Translations under genes and position numbers: made by a program
In this document: positions 36,521-45,157 of the stretch, one piece after another
Numbering within the stretch: the first letter of the stretch is position 1
Layout: each line of letters starts with the position of its first letter
From: Qingshengfaniella alkalisoli
GTDB taxonomy: Bacteria; Pseudomonadota; Alphaproteobacteria; Rhodobacterales; Rhodobacteraceae
Direction of reading: 5' to 3'
DNA length: 64,000 nt
Assembly (NCBI RefSeq): GCF_007855645.1
Contig: NZ_CP042261.1
Span: 2,065,501-2,129,500 of the forward strand
Notes under the pieces: generated by a model
What the model saw: the letters and a program-made list of their open reading frames with translations, nothing else
Databases searched by the model: none
Told to the model about the DNA's origin: nothing

Positions 36521-37863
36521 ACGCGGTGATCCCATATCGTCAAACTGTTCGTGCGGCAGGCCGCAAACTGGCGAAGCTATTCGGCCGCAGCGGAATCGAG
36601 GCCGGTGGCGGTGGCTGGCGGTGGTCCGGATCGCCGACGCTACCGGCACCGCAACAATCCACACTTGCGGCGCGCGGCCCTGCAAAGGCGCGTGCGGCGG
36701 CACTGTCGGTCAACAACCCGACCGCGGCGAGGATAGTAGAAACGTGGTGCGCGGCGCTGATCGGAAAGGGCTGGCAATCGCAAAGTCAGCATCCTGACCG
36801 AAATGTTGCACGCGGTCTGAACGATGAATTCGAAACGCTTGTTGCGCCGCTCCTGCCGCAGATCGCGCGAGCGGTGGTGCGCGACGGCGAAGCCTTTCTG
36901 CGCATCCTGAACGGCCCGGAAGGTATTCGCCTCCTTCAACTTCCGGCCGATCAGATCGACCCGGCCATGACCTCCGACCTTGCGAACGGGTCGAGGATCG
37001 TGGCCGGGATTGAATTTGACCCCACCGAAACGCCGGTGGCGTATCATGTCCTCCCCGATGCACCTGGAACGCCTTTCGCCCGCTACGGTGAAACCATGCG
37101 CATTCCCGCGTCGGAGATCCTGCATATTTTCGATCCGCTCTTTCCGGGGCAAGTGCGCGGCATCACATGGCTTGCGCCCGTCTTGCTCAAGCTGGCTGAC
37201 GCTGACGCCGCTTCTGACGCCATGATGATGAATTTAAAGACACAATCGCTGTTTGCGGCCTTCATCACCGATCCCGATGGTGGCGCGGCCGGGTTCACCG
37301 GAACCGAAAAGGACGGGACAATCAATCTGGCGCTGGAACCCGGCACGACGCGGATTCTGCCTCCCGGTGCCGATGTAAGATTTGCCCAGCCCGGCGGCGG
37401 CCTGTCGCAACAAGTGGAGTTCATCAAAGCCCAGCTTCACGAGATCGCCGCGGGTGCCGGGCTGATGTATGAGCAAATCTCGACCGACCTGTCGTCAACG
37501 AACTATTCGAGCGCGAGGTTCGGACTTCTCGAATTTCGCCGCCGCGCCGAGATGTTGCAACGCCTGTTGATTGAGGGCCAGCTTTTGCGCCCGCTCTGGC
37601 GGCGCTGGATCGACTGGAAGGCGCTTGCCGGTGACGTGCCTTCAGATGGTGCCAGCCTCAGTGACTACCGCGCCGTGCGCTTTGTCCCGCCAGGCTGGCA
37701 ATGGGTCGATCCGCTCAAGGAAGTGAACGCCGACGCCCGCGCGATCGAGGCCGGTTTGAAATCCCGCGCCGAAGTGGTCGCCGGGCGCGGCCGGGACATC
37801 AACGAGCTTGACGAAGAAATAGCCGCCGACCGTCGCACGGCGCGGCAGGAAGGTGACGCATGA
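36517..37863 (+). CDS. Phage portal protein, lambda family
   Basis: A 448-residue protein. VNNPTAARIVETWCAALIG, RDGEAFLRI and RIPASEILHIFDPLFPGQVR are conserved blocks of lambda gpB-type portals. LKTQSLFAAFITDP, FIKAQLHEIAAGAGLMYEQI and SSTNYSSARFGLLEFRRRAE follow in the usual order; the last block is the clip/crown region. The portal forms the dodecameric DNA entry ring of the head. Overlaps of 4 bp on both sides couple it to the HTH gene and to the protease-capsid gene. Confidence 0.93.
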   Translation: MNAVIPYRQTVRAAGRKLAKLFGRSGIEAGGGGWRWSGSPTLPAPQQSTLAARGPAKARAAALSVNNPTAARIVETWCAALIGKGWQSQSQHPDRNVARGLNDEFETLVAPLLPQIARAVVRDGEAFLRILNGPEGIRLLQLPADQIDPAMTSDLANGSRIVAGIEFDPTETPVAYHVLPDAPGTPFARYGETMRIPASEILHIFDPLFPGQVRGITWLAPVLLKLADADAASDAMMMNLKTQSLFAAFITDPDGGAAGFTGTEKDGTINLALEPGTTRILPPGADVRFAQPGGGLSQQVEFIKAQLHEIAAGAGLMYEQISTDLSSTNYSSARFGLLEFRRRAEMLQRLLIEGQLLRPLWRRWIDWKALAGDVPSDGASLSDYRAVRFVPPGWQWVDPLKEVNADARAIEAGLKSRAEVVAGRGRDINELDEEIAADRRTARQEGDA

Positions 37864-39626
37864 CGATCCATCTGCGCAATGCAACTGCGCGTCCTTCTAC
37901 CCTGGACCTGGACGCCCGTACCGTAGAAGCGATCGCTTCTACCGGGGCAGATACCGTACGAGCTGGCTACATTGAACGGCTCGACCTCAAGGGCGCGGAT
38001 CTGTCGCGGCTGATAGGCGGCCCCGTTCTGGATGGACACAGATCAGAGACGACCCGCGATCAGTTGGGCGTGATCGAGGCGGCAGAGCTTCGTGCCGAAG
38101 GGCTGTGGGTAAAACTGAAATTCCGGTCAAATCAGCCATCTCTAGCGGTACTCGCAGATATTGGCGACGGCACCTTAAGGGGCCTCAGTATCGGATACAC
38201 GGTTCAGGAATGGGCCGAAAGCCGAGAAGGCAAGAACCGTGTGCGCACGGCCACCAAACTCACGCCACTAGAAGTTAGTGTCGTACCAATCGCGGCAGAT
38301 CCTACCGCGACTTTCCGAGCAGGAGAATCCCAAATGCAAACGCAGACCACAGAGACGACCGCCCCACCGGCGGCCGGCACGCTCACCCGTGCCGAGATGA
38401 ACCGCGAAATCCGCAGCATTGCGCAACTCGCCAACCTTTCCGACGACTGGACAAACGGCCAGATCGACAATGAGGCAACGCCGGAAGAAGCCCGCGCCGC
38501 TGCGTTCGAGGAAATGGCAACGCGGCAGGACCAGACCCGCACACGCAGCGCCCGCATTGAAATCACGGCGGATCACACCGACCCGCAGGTGATCGCGGAA
38601 CGTGCCGGTGAGGCCCTGTTCGCCCGATCGAACCCGGCCCATGAAATTTCGGCCCCCGCCCGGCAGTATGCCGGCCTTACCATTCCCGAGATGGCACGCC
38701 AGTGCCTCACCCGGTCGGGCATCTCGACCACGGGCGCGGCGACGGAAAGCCTTGTCACGCGGGCGCTGCATTCCACATCCGATTTTCCGCTGATCCTGGG
38801 CGATGCGGTGAACCGGGAACTGCGCCGCGCCTATCAGGCGGCACCGTCCGGCATTCGCCAGATTGCGCGGGTCGCATCGGCGCGCGATTTCCGGGCAAAA
38901 CGGGCACTTCAATTTGGCGAAGCGCCCGAATTGGAGAAGGTGCTGGAAGGTGGTGAATACACCTACGGCACGATTGCCGAAGGTGCGGAATCGTACCGCG
39001 TCGAAACCTTCGGGCGCATCTTTGCCATCACTCGGCAGGCGCTCATCAACGACGATCTAGGCGCATTCACCCGCGTCCCGGCGATGATGGGGCAGGCCGC
39101 CGCAGCCTTCGAGGCCAAGACGCTGGCAGGGTTGATCGACGGTAACCCGGTTATGTCGGACGGTGTGGCGGTCTTCCATGCGGATCACGACAACCTAGAC
39201 TCCGCGTCCGCGATCGACACCACCGGGCTTTCGTCCTCGCGCTTGCTGCTGCGCTCGCAGACCGGGCTGGGGGGCGGCAAGATCAACGCCACGCCGCGCT
39301 TCCTGCTTGTATCACCGGACCGGGAAACCGAAGCGGAACAGGCGCTGGCCGAGATCACCGCGACGAGGACCGACGACGCCAACCCGTTCAGCGGCCTGTC
39401 CCTGATCGTGGACGGCTACCTGACCGACGACTCCGCTTGGTATCTCGCCGCTGACCCTGCCGTGATCGACGGGATCGAGTATGCGTATCTTGAGGGGGCC
39501 GGACCGGGGCCGCAGATCGAAACCAAGGCAGGTTTCGAGGTGGACGGCATGTCTATCAAGGTGAGACTCGATTTTGGAGCTGGTGTAATCGACTACAGGG
39601 GCCTTGTGAAGAATCCGGGTGCGTAA
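37860..39626 (+). CDS. Prohead protease / major capsid protein fusion
   Basis: A 588-residue two-domain protein. Residues 1-160 are an HK97-type prohead protease: VLDGHRSETTRDQLG holds the likely catalytic His and LRGLSIGYTVQEW the Ser, with LTPLEVSVVPIAADP as the strand after it. A Glu/Thr-rich linker (TQTTETTAPPAAG) leads to a scaffold-like stretch and then the major capsid domain (residues about 260-588), related to Mu gpT (FGRIFAITRQALINDDLGAF, ADHDNLDSASAIDTTGL). Self-cleavage would separate the two. Such fusions are known in alphaproteobacterial prophages. Overlaps the portal gene by 4 bp. Confidence 0.9.
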   Translation: MTIHLRNATARPSTLDLDARTVEAIASTGADTVRAGYIERLDLKGADLSRLIGGPVLDGHRSETTRDQLGVIEAAELRAEGLWVKLKFRSNQPSLAVLADIGDGTLRGLSIGYTVQEWAESREGKNRVRTATKLTPLEVSVVPIAADPTATFRAGESQMQTQTTETTAPPAAGTLTRAEMNREIRSIAQLANLSDDWTNGQIDNEATPEEARAAAFEEMATRQDQTRTRSARIEITADHTDPQVIAERAGEALFARSNPAHEISAPARQYAGLTIPEMARQCLTRSGISTTGAATESLVTRALHSTSDFPLILGDAVNRELRRAYQAAPSGIRQIARVASARDFRAKRALQFGEAPELEKVLEGGEYTYGTIAEGAESYRVETFGRIFAITRQALINDDLGAFTRVPAMMGQAAAAFEAKTLAGLIDGNPVMSDGVAVFHADHDNLDSASAIDTTGLSSSRLLLRSQTGLGGGKINATPRFLLVSPDRETEAEQALAEITATRTDDANPFSGLSLIVDGYLTDDSAWYLAADPAVIDGIEYAYLEGAGPGPQIETKAGFEVDGMSIKVRLDFGAGVIDYRGLVKNPGA

Positions 39627-39841
39627 TGGCGGTTGACGTTGCCGAACTGGAAGGACTGAGGGACGAGCTCATTCGAACTCGCGCCCGTGGCGTCCGCGTG
39701 ACGGTCTATGAAGGCCGTCGGCTTGAGTATGGAAGCGATGCCGAAATGGCCGCCGCAATTGCCGATCTCGATCGCCGCATAGCAAACGCATCTCGCGCCC
39801 CGGCTGGCGCGGTGCGATTTCATACCTCGAAAGGGGTATAG
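39626..39841 (+). CDS. gpW-like head-tail connector
   Basis: A 71-residue protein. LEGLRDELIRTRARGVRVTV, RLEYGSDAEMAAAIADLDRR and a Gly-rich end (FHTSKGV) match the lambda gpW head-completion family in length and layout. gpW seals the packaged head and forms the site where a tail docks. Its ATG shares one base with the capsid gene's stop. It is the last structural gene: no tail gene follows, which is what a satellite using helper tails would need. Confidence 0.75.
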   Translation: MAVDVAELEGLRDELIRTRARGVRVTVYEGRRLEYGSDAEMAAAIADLDRRIANASRAPAGAVRFHTSKGV

Positions 39842-40048
39842 GGTAGAACCGCCCTGCGGCCGTCGGCGCGCCGCAAAGGGTTCCCGTTACTGGGTGAGTG
39901 GGCAAACCCCCAGCGCGCGCGGCCTTCTGTCTCCGATGCCTTCTCGGGCGTGGCGCGCATACCGAATCGGTCCTGTCACAGATGGCCGCATGACATAGAA
40001 ACTGGGCTTGCCTGCGATTGGCTGGTTTTTTCGCCTACGGTGCTGGCT

Positions 40049-40101
40049 GGCATTAACCGGCGTAGGGCGGCATAGACCGGCGTGAGCGGGCGCCAACGGG
40101 C
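40049..40101. repeat. Three tandem 20-bp repeats upstream of the excisionase-integrase module
   Basis: GGCATTAACCGGCGT at 40049 and GGCATAGACCGGCGT at 40069 are 20 bp apart; a degenerate GGCGCCAACGGGC follows at 40089. They lie about 80 bp before the first excisionase-like gene. Spacing of two helical turns suggests a protein lined up on one DNA face. The rest of the gap 39842-40181 shows no gene. Confidence 0.55.
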
Positions 40102-40181
40102 AAAAAGTTGCTACCTTTCAATAGTTTAGATCGGATATTCTAATGGTGCATCAGAGCTAAACACTTTCAAGGCAGCGACCG

Positions 40182-40388
40182 ATGAAAGACGATGACGACG
40201 ACGACTATCTCAACAAGGGCCGAACCACACACCAGTGGGCGGAGTTTTTCGCAGAGCGGGATATTCCGATATCCGAACGCAGCATTCGTGAGCGTTCCCG
40301 ACGACAAGGAGTTGGGCATAAGCTAGGGCGGGTTTGGCTGTTAACGCCAGATGAACTGCGAGCAATCTTCTTTCGCGAAGGCGCATAG
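40182..40388 (+). CDS. Small excisionase-like HTH protein
   Basis: A 68-residue protein. After an acidic start (MKDDDDDDYL), TTHQWAEFFAERDIPISERS and IRERSRRQGVGHKLGRVWLL form a compact helix-turn-helix with a basic wing, followed by TPDELRAIFF. This fits small excisionase or AlpA-like regulators next to integrase genes. It precedes a second HTH gene by 3 bp. Direction of excision would be controlled by such a protein; the 20-bp repeats upstream may be its target. Confidence 0.6.
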   Translation: MKDDDDDDYLNKGRTTHQWAEFFAERDIPISERSIRERSRRQGVGHKLGRVWLLTPDELRAIFFREGA

Positions 40389-40391
40389 TTA

Positions 40392-40748
40392 ATGCCTAGC
40401 CTTCCATGTCTCTTGCCTGAATATACTACACCGGATGAACTAGCCGAACATTTTGGCTGGTCGCCTCGTGCAGTCAGATTGAAGGTTCGTGAGCTTCGGG
40501 CCTGCCGTACAGTTGGTAACCGAACTGTTATGCTGCCGGAGGACGTTGACACCTTCTTGGAAGGAATTCGGGAATGCCCCTTAAACTGCACAGGCGAGGA
40601 CAAGTTTGGCACTACTCGGGAACTGTTGCCGGCCGGAGACTTCGAGGCACTACGGGGGCGACTGAAAAAGCCCAAGCCGAAAGGGTCGCGGCGGAAGTCG
40701 AACACCTCGCGTGGCAGCGTCGTTTCGATGGGCCAGGCGCGGGCCTGA
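40392..40748 (+). CDS. Excisionase-type HTH protein overlapping the integrase gene
   Basis: A 118-residue protein. EYTTPDELAEHFGWSPRAVR and VGNRTVMLPEDVDTFLEGI are the winged HTH pattern of MerR-like excisionases. The C-terminus is Lys/Arg-rich (RGRLKKPKPKGSRRKSNTSR). Its last 175 bp overlap the integrase gene in another frame, so translation of the two is linked. It could be an excisionase or a regulator of integrase expression. Confidence 0.6.
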   Translation: MPSLPCLLPEYTTPDELAEHFGWSPRAVRLKVRELRACRTVGNRTVMLPEDVDTFLEGIRECPLNCTGEDKFGTTRELLPAGDFEALRGRLKKPKPKGSRRKSNTSRGSVVSMGQARA

Positions 40749-41602
40749 CAATGGCTCAAGTGTTCAATGCCTATCTGGATGCTGACAAGCCTGAACGGTT
40801 TCTTCTCAAGTTGGCAGAGTATTGGAAGAACACTCCGGTCGAACAGATACGCGCCGAAACGATCCGGCGAGCAGCAAAGAAGATCTACCCGCATGCCTCA
40901 GAACCAACGTGGAATCGGCAGGTGATCAAGCCGACGCAAGCGGCGATAAATTATGCTGCGGAACTTGGTTGGTGCGCGAAAATATCGGTTAAGCGATACC
41001 CTGAAAGTCCTGAAGAAAAGACGCCCGCCACCTTGGAATGGGTGACAGCCTTCGCCGAACAAGCGGTTGAAGATGACTTGCCACACCTTGCGGCGCTTTG
41101 CCTGTTCATGTTTGGCACGGCGGCTCGGGTGGGGGAAAGCTGCCGCCTGGTATGGGATGATGTTGACTTGACCGCCGGAACGGCAACGCTGCGTCTGTTC
41201 AAACCTACACCTTGGACCCGGCTCGCACATTTACCGCCAGAGGTAATCGCGGCGCTGGCAAACATTCCATCGAATCGCAAGCCTGACGAGCTCGTGTTTG
41301 TCTACAGTGGCAGGGGCAGCGTCAGAGGGCCCTGGAACAACGTCTGCAAGCGTGCCGGAATCGAACGCCTGACCCCGCATTGTTGTCGCCATGGCTTCGC
41401 CACGACGATGCTACACCTTGGATTTGATGCGAAGACCGTCGCCGAACGCGGAGGCTGGAAAGATGCGACAACCGTGCTGCGTACCTACGCTCACGCCATG
41501 GCCGACGCGACCGTTACGAACGCCCTTTTTGGCACAAAATTGACACAGGCTCGCAATCCTGCATTATCAAATAACCGAAAGAAAAGGAGAAAATCCGTAT
41601 GA
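40574..41602 (+). CDS. int: Tyrosine-type site-specific integrase
   Basis: A 342-residue tyrosine recombinase. The N-terminus (MPLKLHRRGQVWHYSGTVAG) resembles an arm-binding domain. The catalytic domain has Arg in FGTAARVGESCRL (near residue 182), HCCRHGF (His and Arg near 268-271), Trp in GGWKD where many enzymes have His, and Tyr in LRTYAHA (near 304). It would recombine the 36-bp att core; its 3' end lies 33 bp from attR, the usual place. The start ATG has GGAATTCGGG just upstream. Confidence 0.93.
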   Translation: MPLKLHRRGQVWHYSGTVAGRRLRGTTGATEKAQAERVAAEVEHLAWQRRFDGPGAGLTMAQVFNAYLDADKPERFLLKLAEYWKNTPVEQIRAETIRRAAKKIYPHASEPTWNRQVIKPTQAAINYAAELGWCAKISVKRYPESPEEKTPATLEWVTAFAEQAVEDDLPHLAALCLFMFGTAARVGESCRLVWDDVDLTAGTATLRLFKPTPWTRLAHLPPEVIAALANIPSNRKPDELVFVYSGRGSVRGPWNNVCKRAGIERLTPHCCRHGFATTMLHLGFDAKTVAERGGWKDATTVLRTYAHAMADATVTNALFGTKLTQARNPALSNNRKKRRKSV

Positions 41603-41634
41603 CCAGCGCCCCTCGTTGGGAGGGGTGTCCCAAG

Positions 41635-41670
41635 GACGCCTCTACGAAAACCCAACAAATAAAGCAATAG
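41635..41670. repeat. attR: right copy of the 36-bp direct repeat
   Basis: Identical to 31603-31638. The flanking 30 bp on its left (41605-41634) resemble the serC leader and belong to the element; the sequence on its right is the former upstream region of serC. From 41671 to 41851 no gene is seen. Confidence 0.92.
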
Positions 41671-41851
41671 GGAAAGGACGTGCCCGATAGTTGCGCGGGG
41701 GCCTTGGGTTCGCCGAAGGTGTCCAGATGTTTTGCCAGAGGAATTTCAGTCGCGTTCGTCGTTCCATTGAAATGAAGGCTTTTTCCAAGCTGTTCCAAAG
41801 GCAGCATCAGATCAGTCCGCGCACGATCCGATGGTTTGCAGCGGCGGCGCT

Positions 41852-43240
41852 TTAGCGACCGAGAAGGCGGATAATCCAGTGTGCTAGCGATCCGAAGGGC
41901 GGTCCGAGATGTTCGGAAAGGTTGAGCAGGTGGGGTTTGTAAACAGCGCGCGCATGGCTGAGTCGCCGGAACCCGTCGCGGCCATGGTAGGCACCAATGC
42001 CGCTTTTACCTACACCACCGAATGGCAGGCTGTTCTGTGCGATATGCAGTAAGGTACCGTTCAGGGTCACGCCGCCGGAGATGGCGCCATCGAGGATGAT
42101 GCGTTGGGCATGCCGGTCGTGCGAGAACGCATAGAGCGCCAGTGGACGGGAGCGCCGGTTCACGAAGGCCAGCGCGTCGTCGAGGGTGTTATAGGGCACG
42201 ATGGGAAGGATCGGCCCGAAAATCTCTTCCGTCAGCAATAATGAATCGTCGGGCGCGCCAAGAACGAGGGTCGGGGGTATTTTCGTGCCAAAGTCGGCCT
42301 TAGGCGGCTGAATCATGGTTGCGCCTGCTTGTTCCACTTCTTCCAGAGCATCCATCAGACGCTTGCGATGCCGGTCGGTGATGACATTGGTGAATTGCGA
42401 TGCCGCGCTTTCAGGGGGATAGGATTGTGCGATACGTGCCTGCATGGCCCGTGAGAACGCGTCGACCTTGTCCGTGGGCACGAGAACATAGTCGGGCGCG
42501 ATGCAAGTCTGGCCGGCATTGGTGAACTTGCCCAGGGCAATGGATCGCGCGGCATCTTCGAGCGAATAATCATGGGCGATGATTGCCGGGGATTTGCCAC
42601 CGAGTTCGAGCGTAACCGGCGTCAGGTTTTCCGCCGCCGCCCGCATGACCTTGCGCCCCACATCGGTTGATCCGGTGAACAGCAGGTGGTCGAAGGGCAG
42701 GGCAGCGAATGCCTGCGCGACCTCCACGCCGCCGGTAATCACGCTGACCTCGTCCGTCGCGAAGCTGGCTGCAACAAGGCTTTGCAGCAGGTCGGCGAAT
42801 GCCGGGGTCAATTCGGACGGTTTGATCAGCACGCGATTGCCGGCGGCCAGTGCGTCCACCACGGGCCCCAGGGCCAACAGCAACGGGTAGTTCCAGGGTG
42901 CAACGATCCCCACCACACCCAGCGGTTCATGGCGCACCCAGGCCGAACCTGGCTGGAAGGTCAACGCGACATGCCGCCGTTCGTCGCGCATCCAGCCGCG
43001 CAGGTTGCGTGACGTGTGGTTTATGGCGCTGAGCAAAGGGAGGATTTCCGTCAGTTCCGTTTCTTCGTGCACGCGCCCGCCGAAATCGGCATCGATCGCG
43101 GTCGCGATTTCCTTGCGATTGTCGACCACCATGCTTTTGAGGGTGTCAAGCCGACGGCGGCGTATAGCCAGGTCAGGCAGGCGATCATGGCGAGAGGCCG
43201 CGCGCATGGCGGAAAACATGGGCCGAAGGTCGATGGTCAT
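41852..43240 (-). CDS. Coniferyl-aldehyde-dehydrogenase-type aldehyde dehydrogenase
   Basis: A 462-residue NAD(P)-dependent dehydrogenase. VGIVAPWNYPLLLALGPVVD, LFTGSTDVGRKVM and VTLELGGKSPAI carry cofactor and general-base residues. NAGQTCIAPDYVLV near residue 270 has the catalytic Cys in the C-I-A-P-D-Y form typical of coniferyl aldehyde dehydrogenases. EIFGPILPIVPYN and LPFGGVGKSGIGAYHG close the family pattern. The C-terminus (HWIIRLLGR) is hydrophobic. ATG 43240 is preferred over one 24 bp earlier. Before the element inserted, it lay just upstream of serC on the same strand; whether it shared control is unknown. Confidence 0.85.
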   Translation of the reverse strand: MTIDLRPMFSAMRAASRHDRLPDLAIRRRRLDTLKSMVVDNRKEIATAIDADFGGRVHEETELTEILPLLSAINHTSRNLRGWMRDERRHVALTFQPGSAWVRHEPLGVVGIVAPWNYPLLLALGPVVDALAAGNRVLIKPSELTPAFADLLQSLVAASFATDEVSVITGGVEVAQAFAALPFDHLLFTGSTDVGRKVMRAAAENLTPVTLELGGKSPAIIAHDYSLEDAARSIALGKFTNAGQTCIAPDYVLVPTDKVDAFSRAMQARIAQSYPPESAASQFTNVITDRHRKRLMDALEEVEQAGATMIQPPKADFGTKIPPTLVLGAPDDSLLLTEEIFGPILPIVPYNTLDDALAFVNRRSRPLALYAFSHDRHAQRIILDGAISGGVTLNGTLLHIAQNSLPFGGVGKSGIGAYHGRDGFRRLSHARAVYKPHLLNLSEHLGPPFGSLAHWIIRLLGR

Positions 43241-43502
43241 CTGATGCTCCGTTCTGCCGGACATATGTAGGGGCGACGGGTGTGTTCTGCGATGCTTTCA
43301 ACTGCACGATTTTCGGGCGGAAACAGCAGCCGTTCCAGAAAATTTGATCCCGGCCCGGTGCCGGATCGTAAAAGTTTTGCGACAGAAAGCGATGGTTCAG
43401 AATTGATTAGGTCGTTGATTATGCGTTTCTTCGCGCTTTCACTTGACGTGGGGCTAGGCGTCAAGGCACTTTGATATGGGAAACCTTGAGGAGTAGTTTC
43501 AG

Positions 43503-45080
43503 ATGAGACTCACACACCTTCTTGCGACCGCGGGACTTGCGTTTTGCGCGAGCGGTGCGGCTTTCGCGCAGGACGCCGACCAAGCGGCTGACGTGTCCGA
43601 GAAGCCAAACATCCTGGTGATATGGGGCGACGATATCGGACAGACCAACGTGTCTGCCTACAGCTTCGGGTTGATGGGTTACGAGACGCCAAACATCGAC
43701 CGTATCGCCGATGAAGGCATTCTGTTCACTGACTACTACGCCGAGCAGAGCTGCACGGCGGGCCGGTCGACCTTCATCACCGGTCAGTCGACGTTGCGCA
43801 CGGGTCTGTCCAAGGTCGGTCTGCCGGGCGCGGATGTCGGGCTTCAGGCCGATGACGTGACCATCGCGTCGGCGCTCAAGGACCTCGGCTACGCAACCGG
43901 CCAGTTCGGCAAGAACCACCTTGGCGACAAGGACGAATTCCTGCCCACGAACCACGGCTTCGACGAGTTCTTCGGCAACCTCTATCACCTCAACGCGGAG
44001 GAAGAGCCCGAGAACTTCAACTATCCGCAGGATCCCGAGTTCCGCGAGAATTTCGGCCCGCGCGGCGTGATCCGTTCCTCCGCCGATGGCGAGATCGAGG
44101 ATACCGGTCCGCTGACCAAGAAGCGCATGGAAACGGTTGACGAGGAAACCTCGGCCGCGGCCATCGACTTCATGCAGCGGCAGGTGGATCAGGATACGCC
44201 GTTCTTCGTGTGGATGAACACGACGCGGATGCACTTCCGCACGCACGTCAAGGACGAGAACCGCAGCGAACCCGGCCTGACCGCGCTGACCGAGTACGCC
44301 GATGGCATGATCGAGCATGACATGATCGTCGGCCAGATCCTCGACGCGGTCGACGAGATGGGCATCGCGGACAATACCATCGTGATGTATGCGACCGACA
44401 ACGGCCCGCACCAGAACTCCTGGCCCGATGCCGGCACCACGCCGTTCCGCAGCGAGAAGAACACCAACTGGGAAGGCGCGTTCCGCGTACCAGCCATGAT
44501 CCGCTGGCCCGGCCAGATCGAGCCCGGGACGGTCAAGACCGGCATGTTCTCGGGCCTCGACTGGTTCCCGACGCTGCTGGCCGCCGCCGGCGATACGGAC
44601 ATCAAGGATCGTTTGCTGGAAGGCACCACGATCGACGGCGCGGAGTACAAGGTCCATCTCGACGGCTACAACCAGCTGCCATACCTAACCGGCGAAACCG
44701 ATGAAAGCGCACGGAACGAGTTCTTCTACTTTAACGATGACGGTGCCATCGTCGGCCTGCGCTATGAAAACTGGAAGATCGTCTTTCAGGAGCAGCGCGC
44801 GACCGGAACACTGCTGCTATGGGCCGAACCCTTCACGCCGCTGCGCACCCCGAAAATCTTCGATCTGCGAGCGGACCCTTACGAACGTGCGGACAGGACG
44901 TCGAACACCTACTACGACTGGGTGCTCGACCACGCCTACCTGCTTGTTCCGGCTCAGGCCGAAGTGGCAGAGTTCTTCTCGACCTTCGAGGAGTATCCTC
45001 CATCGCAGCGGGCGGCGAGCTTCTCGGTCGACCAGGTGCAGGAGCAACTTGAGCGGACGCTCAGCGGCGGAATCCAGTAG
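43503..45080 (+). CDS. Secreted sulfatase (arylsulfatase family)
   Basis: A 525-residue enzyme with a cleaved signal peptide (ending AAFAQD). NILVIWGDDIGQTNVSAYSF carries the metal-binding Asp pair. SCTAGRSTFITGQ near residue 81 has the C-x-x-x-R core in which Cys becomes formylglycine; the third residue is Ala rather than Pro, so modification is less certain. YATDNGPHQN holds the second Asp-Asn metal pair. The substrate is a sulfate ester but is not identified. GAGGAG lies before the ATG. A strong hairpin and an HAD phosphatase gene follow. Confidence 0.88.
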   Translation: MRLTHLLATAGLAFCASGAAFAQDADQAADVSEKPNILVIWGDDIGQTNVSAYSFGLMGYETPNIDRIADEGILFTDYYAEQSCTAGRSTFITGQSTLRTGLSKVGLPGADVGLQADDVTIASALKDLGYATGQFGKNHLGDKDEFLPTNHGFDEFFGNLYHLNAEEEPENFNYPQDPEFRENFGPRGVIRSSADGEIEDTGPLTKKRMETVDEETSAAAIDFMQRQVDQDTPFFVWMNTTRMHFRTHVKDENRSEPGLTALTEYADGMIEHDMIVGQILDAVDEMGIADNTIVMYATDNGPHQNSWPDAGTTPFRSEKNTNWEGAFRVPAMIRWPGQIEPGTVKTGMFSGLDWFPTLLAAAGDTDIKDRLLEGTTIDGAEYKVHLDGYNQLPYLTGETDESARNEFFYFNDDGAIVGLRYENWKIVFQEQRATGTLLLWAEPFTPLRTPKIFDLRADPYERADRTSNTYYDWVLDHAYLLVPAQAEVAEFFSTFEEYPPSQRAASFSVDQVQEQLERTLSGGIQ

Positions 45081-45095
45081 CGGATCTGCCGAACG

Positions 45096-45126
45096 GCCCG
45101 CGGGGAGCGCCGTCTCCCGCGGGCCA
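45096..45126. repeat. Strong GC-rich intercistronic hairpin
   Basis: GGCCCGCGGG and CCCGCGGGCC form a perfect 10-bp stem that extends with GAG/CTC. No T-run follows, so it is not a classic terminator. It sits between the sulfatase stop and the HAD gene and could protect mRNA ends or lower downstream expression. Confidence 0.6.
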
Positions 45127-45157
45127 TCGCCATTGACCACGCAGCATGAGGTTCGCC

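Larger units (their letters stand above)
31603..41670. mobile_element. 10-kb tail-less phage satellite-like element (cf-PICI type)
   Basis: Bounded by the 36-bp repeats. In order it carries: HTH protein, small hypothetical, terminase small and large subunits, a minus-strand hypothetical, a MerR-like HTH protein, portal, protease/major-capsid fusion, gpW-like connector, a gap with 20-bp repeats, two excisionase-like HTH genes and a tyrosine integrase. All reading frames are intact. No tail, tape-measure, holin, endolysin, primase or polymerase gene is present. Published capsid-forming phage-inducible islands have just this content: own packaging and head genes, tails from a helper. A deletion-derived prophage remnant is the alternative. 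Confidence 0.8.

Noticed and set aside
43241-43502. A promoter or small gene in the aldehyde dehydrogenase-sulfatase gap
   Set aside because: The gap holds both upstream regions; I could not fix a convincing promoter or ORF.
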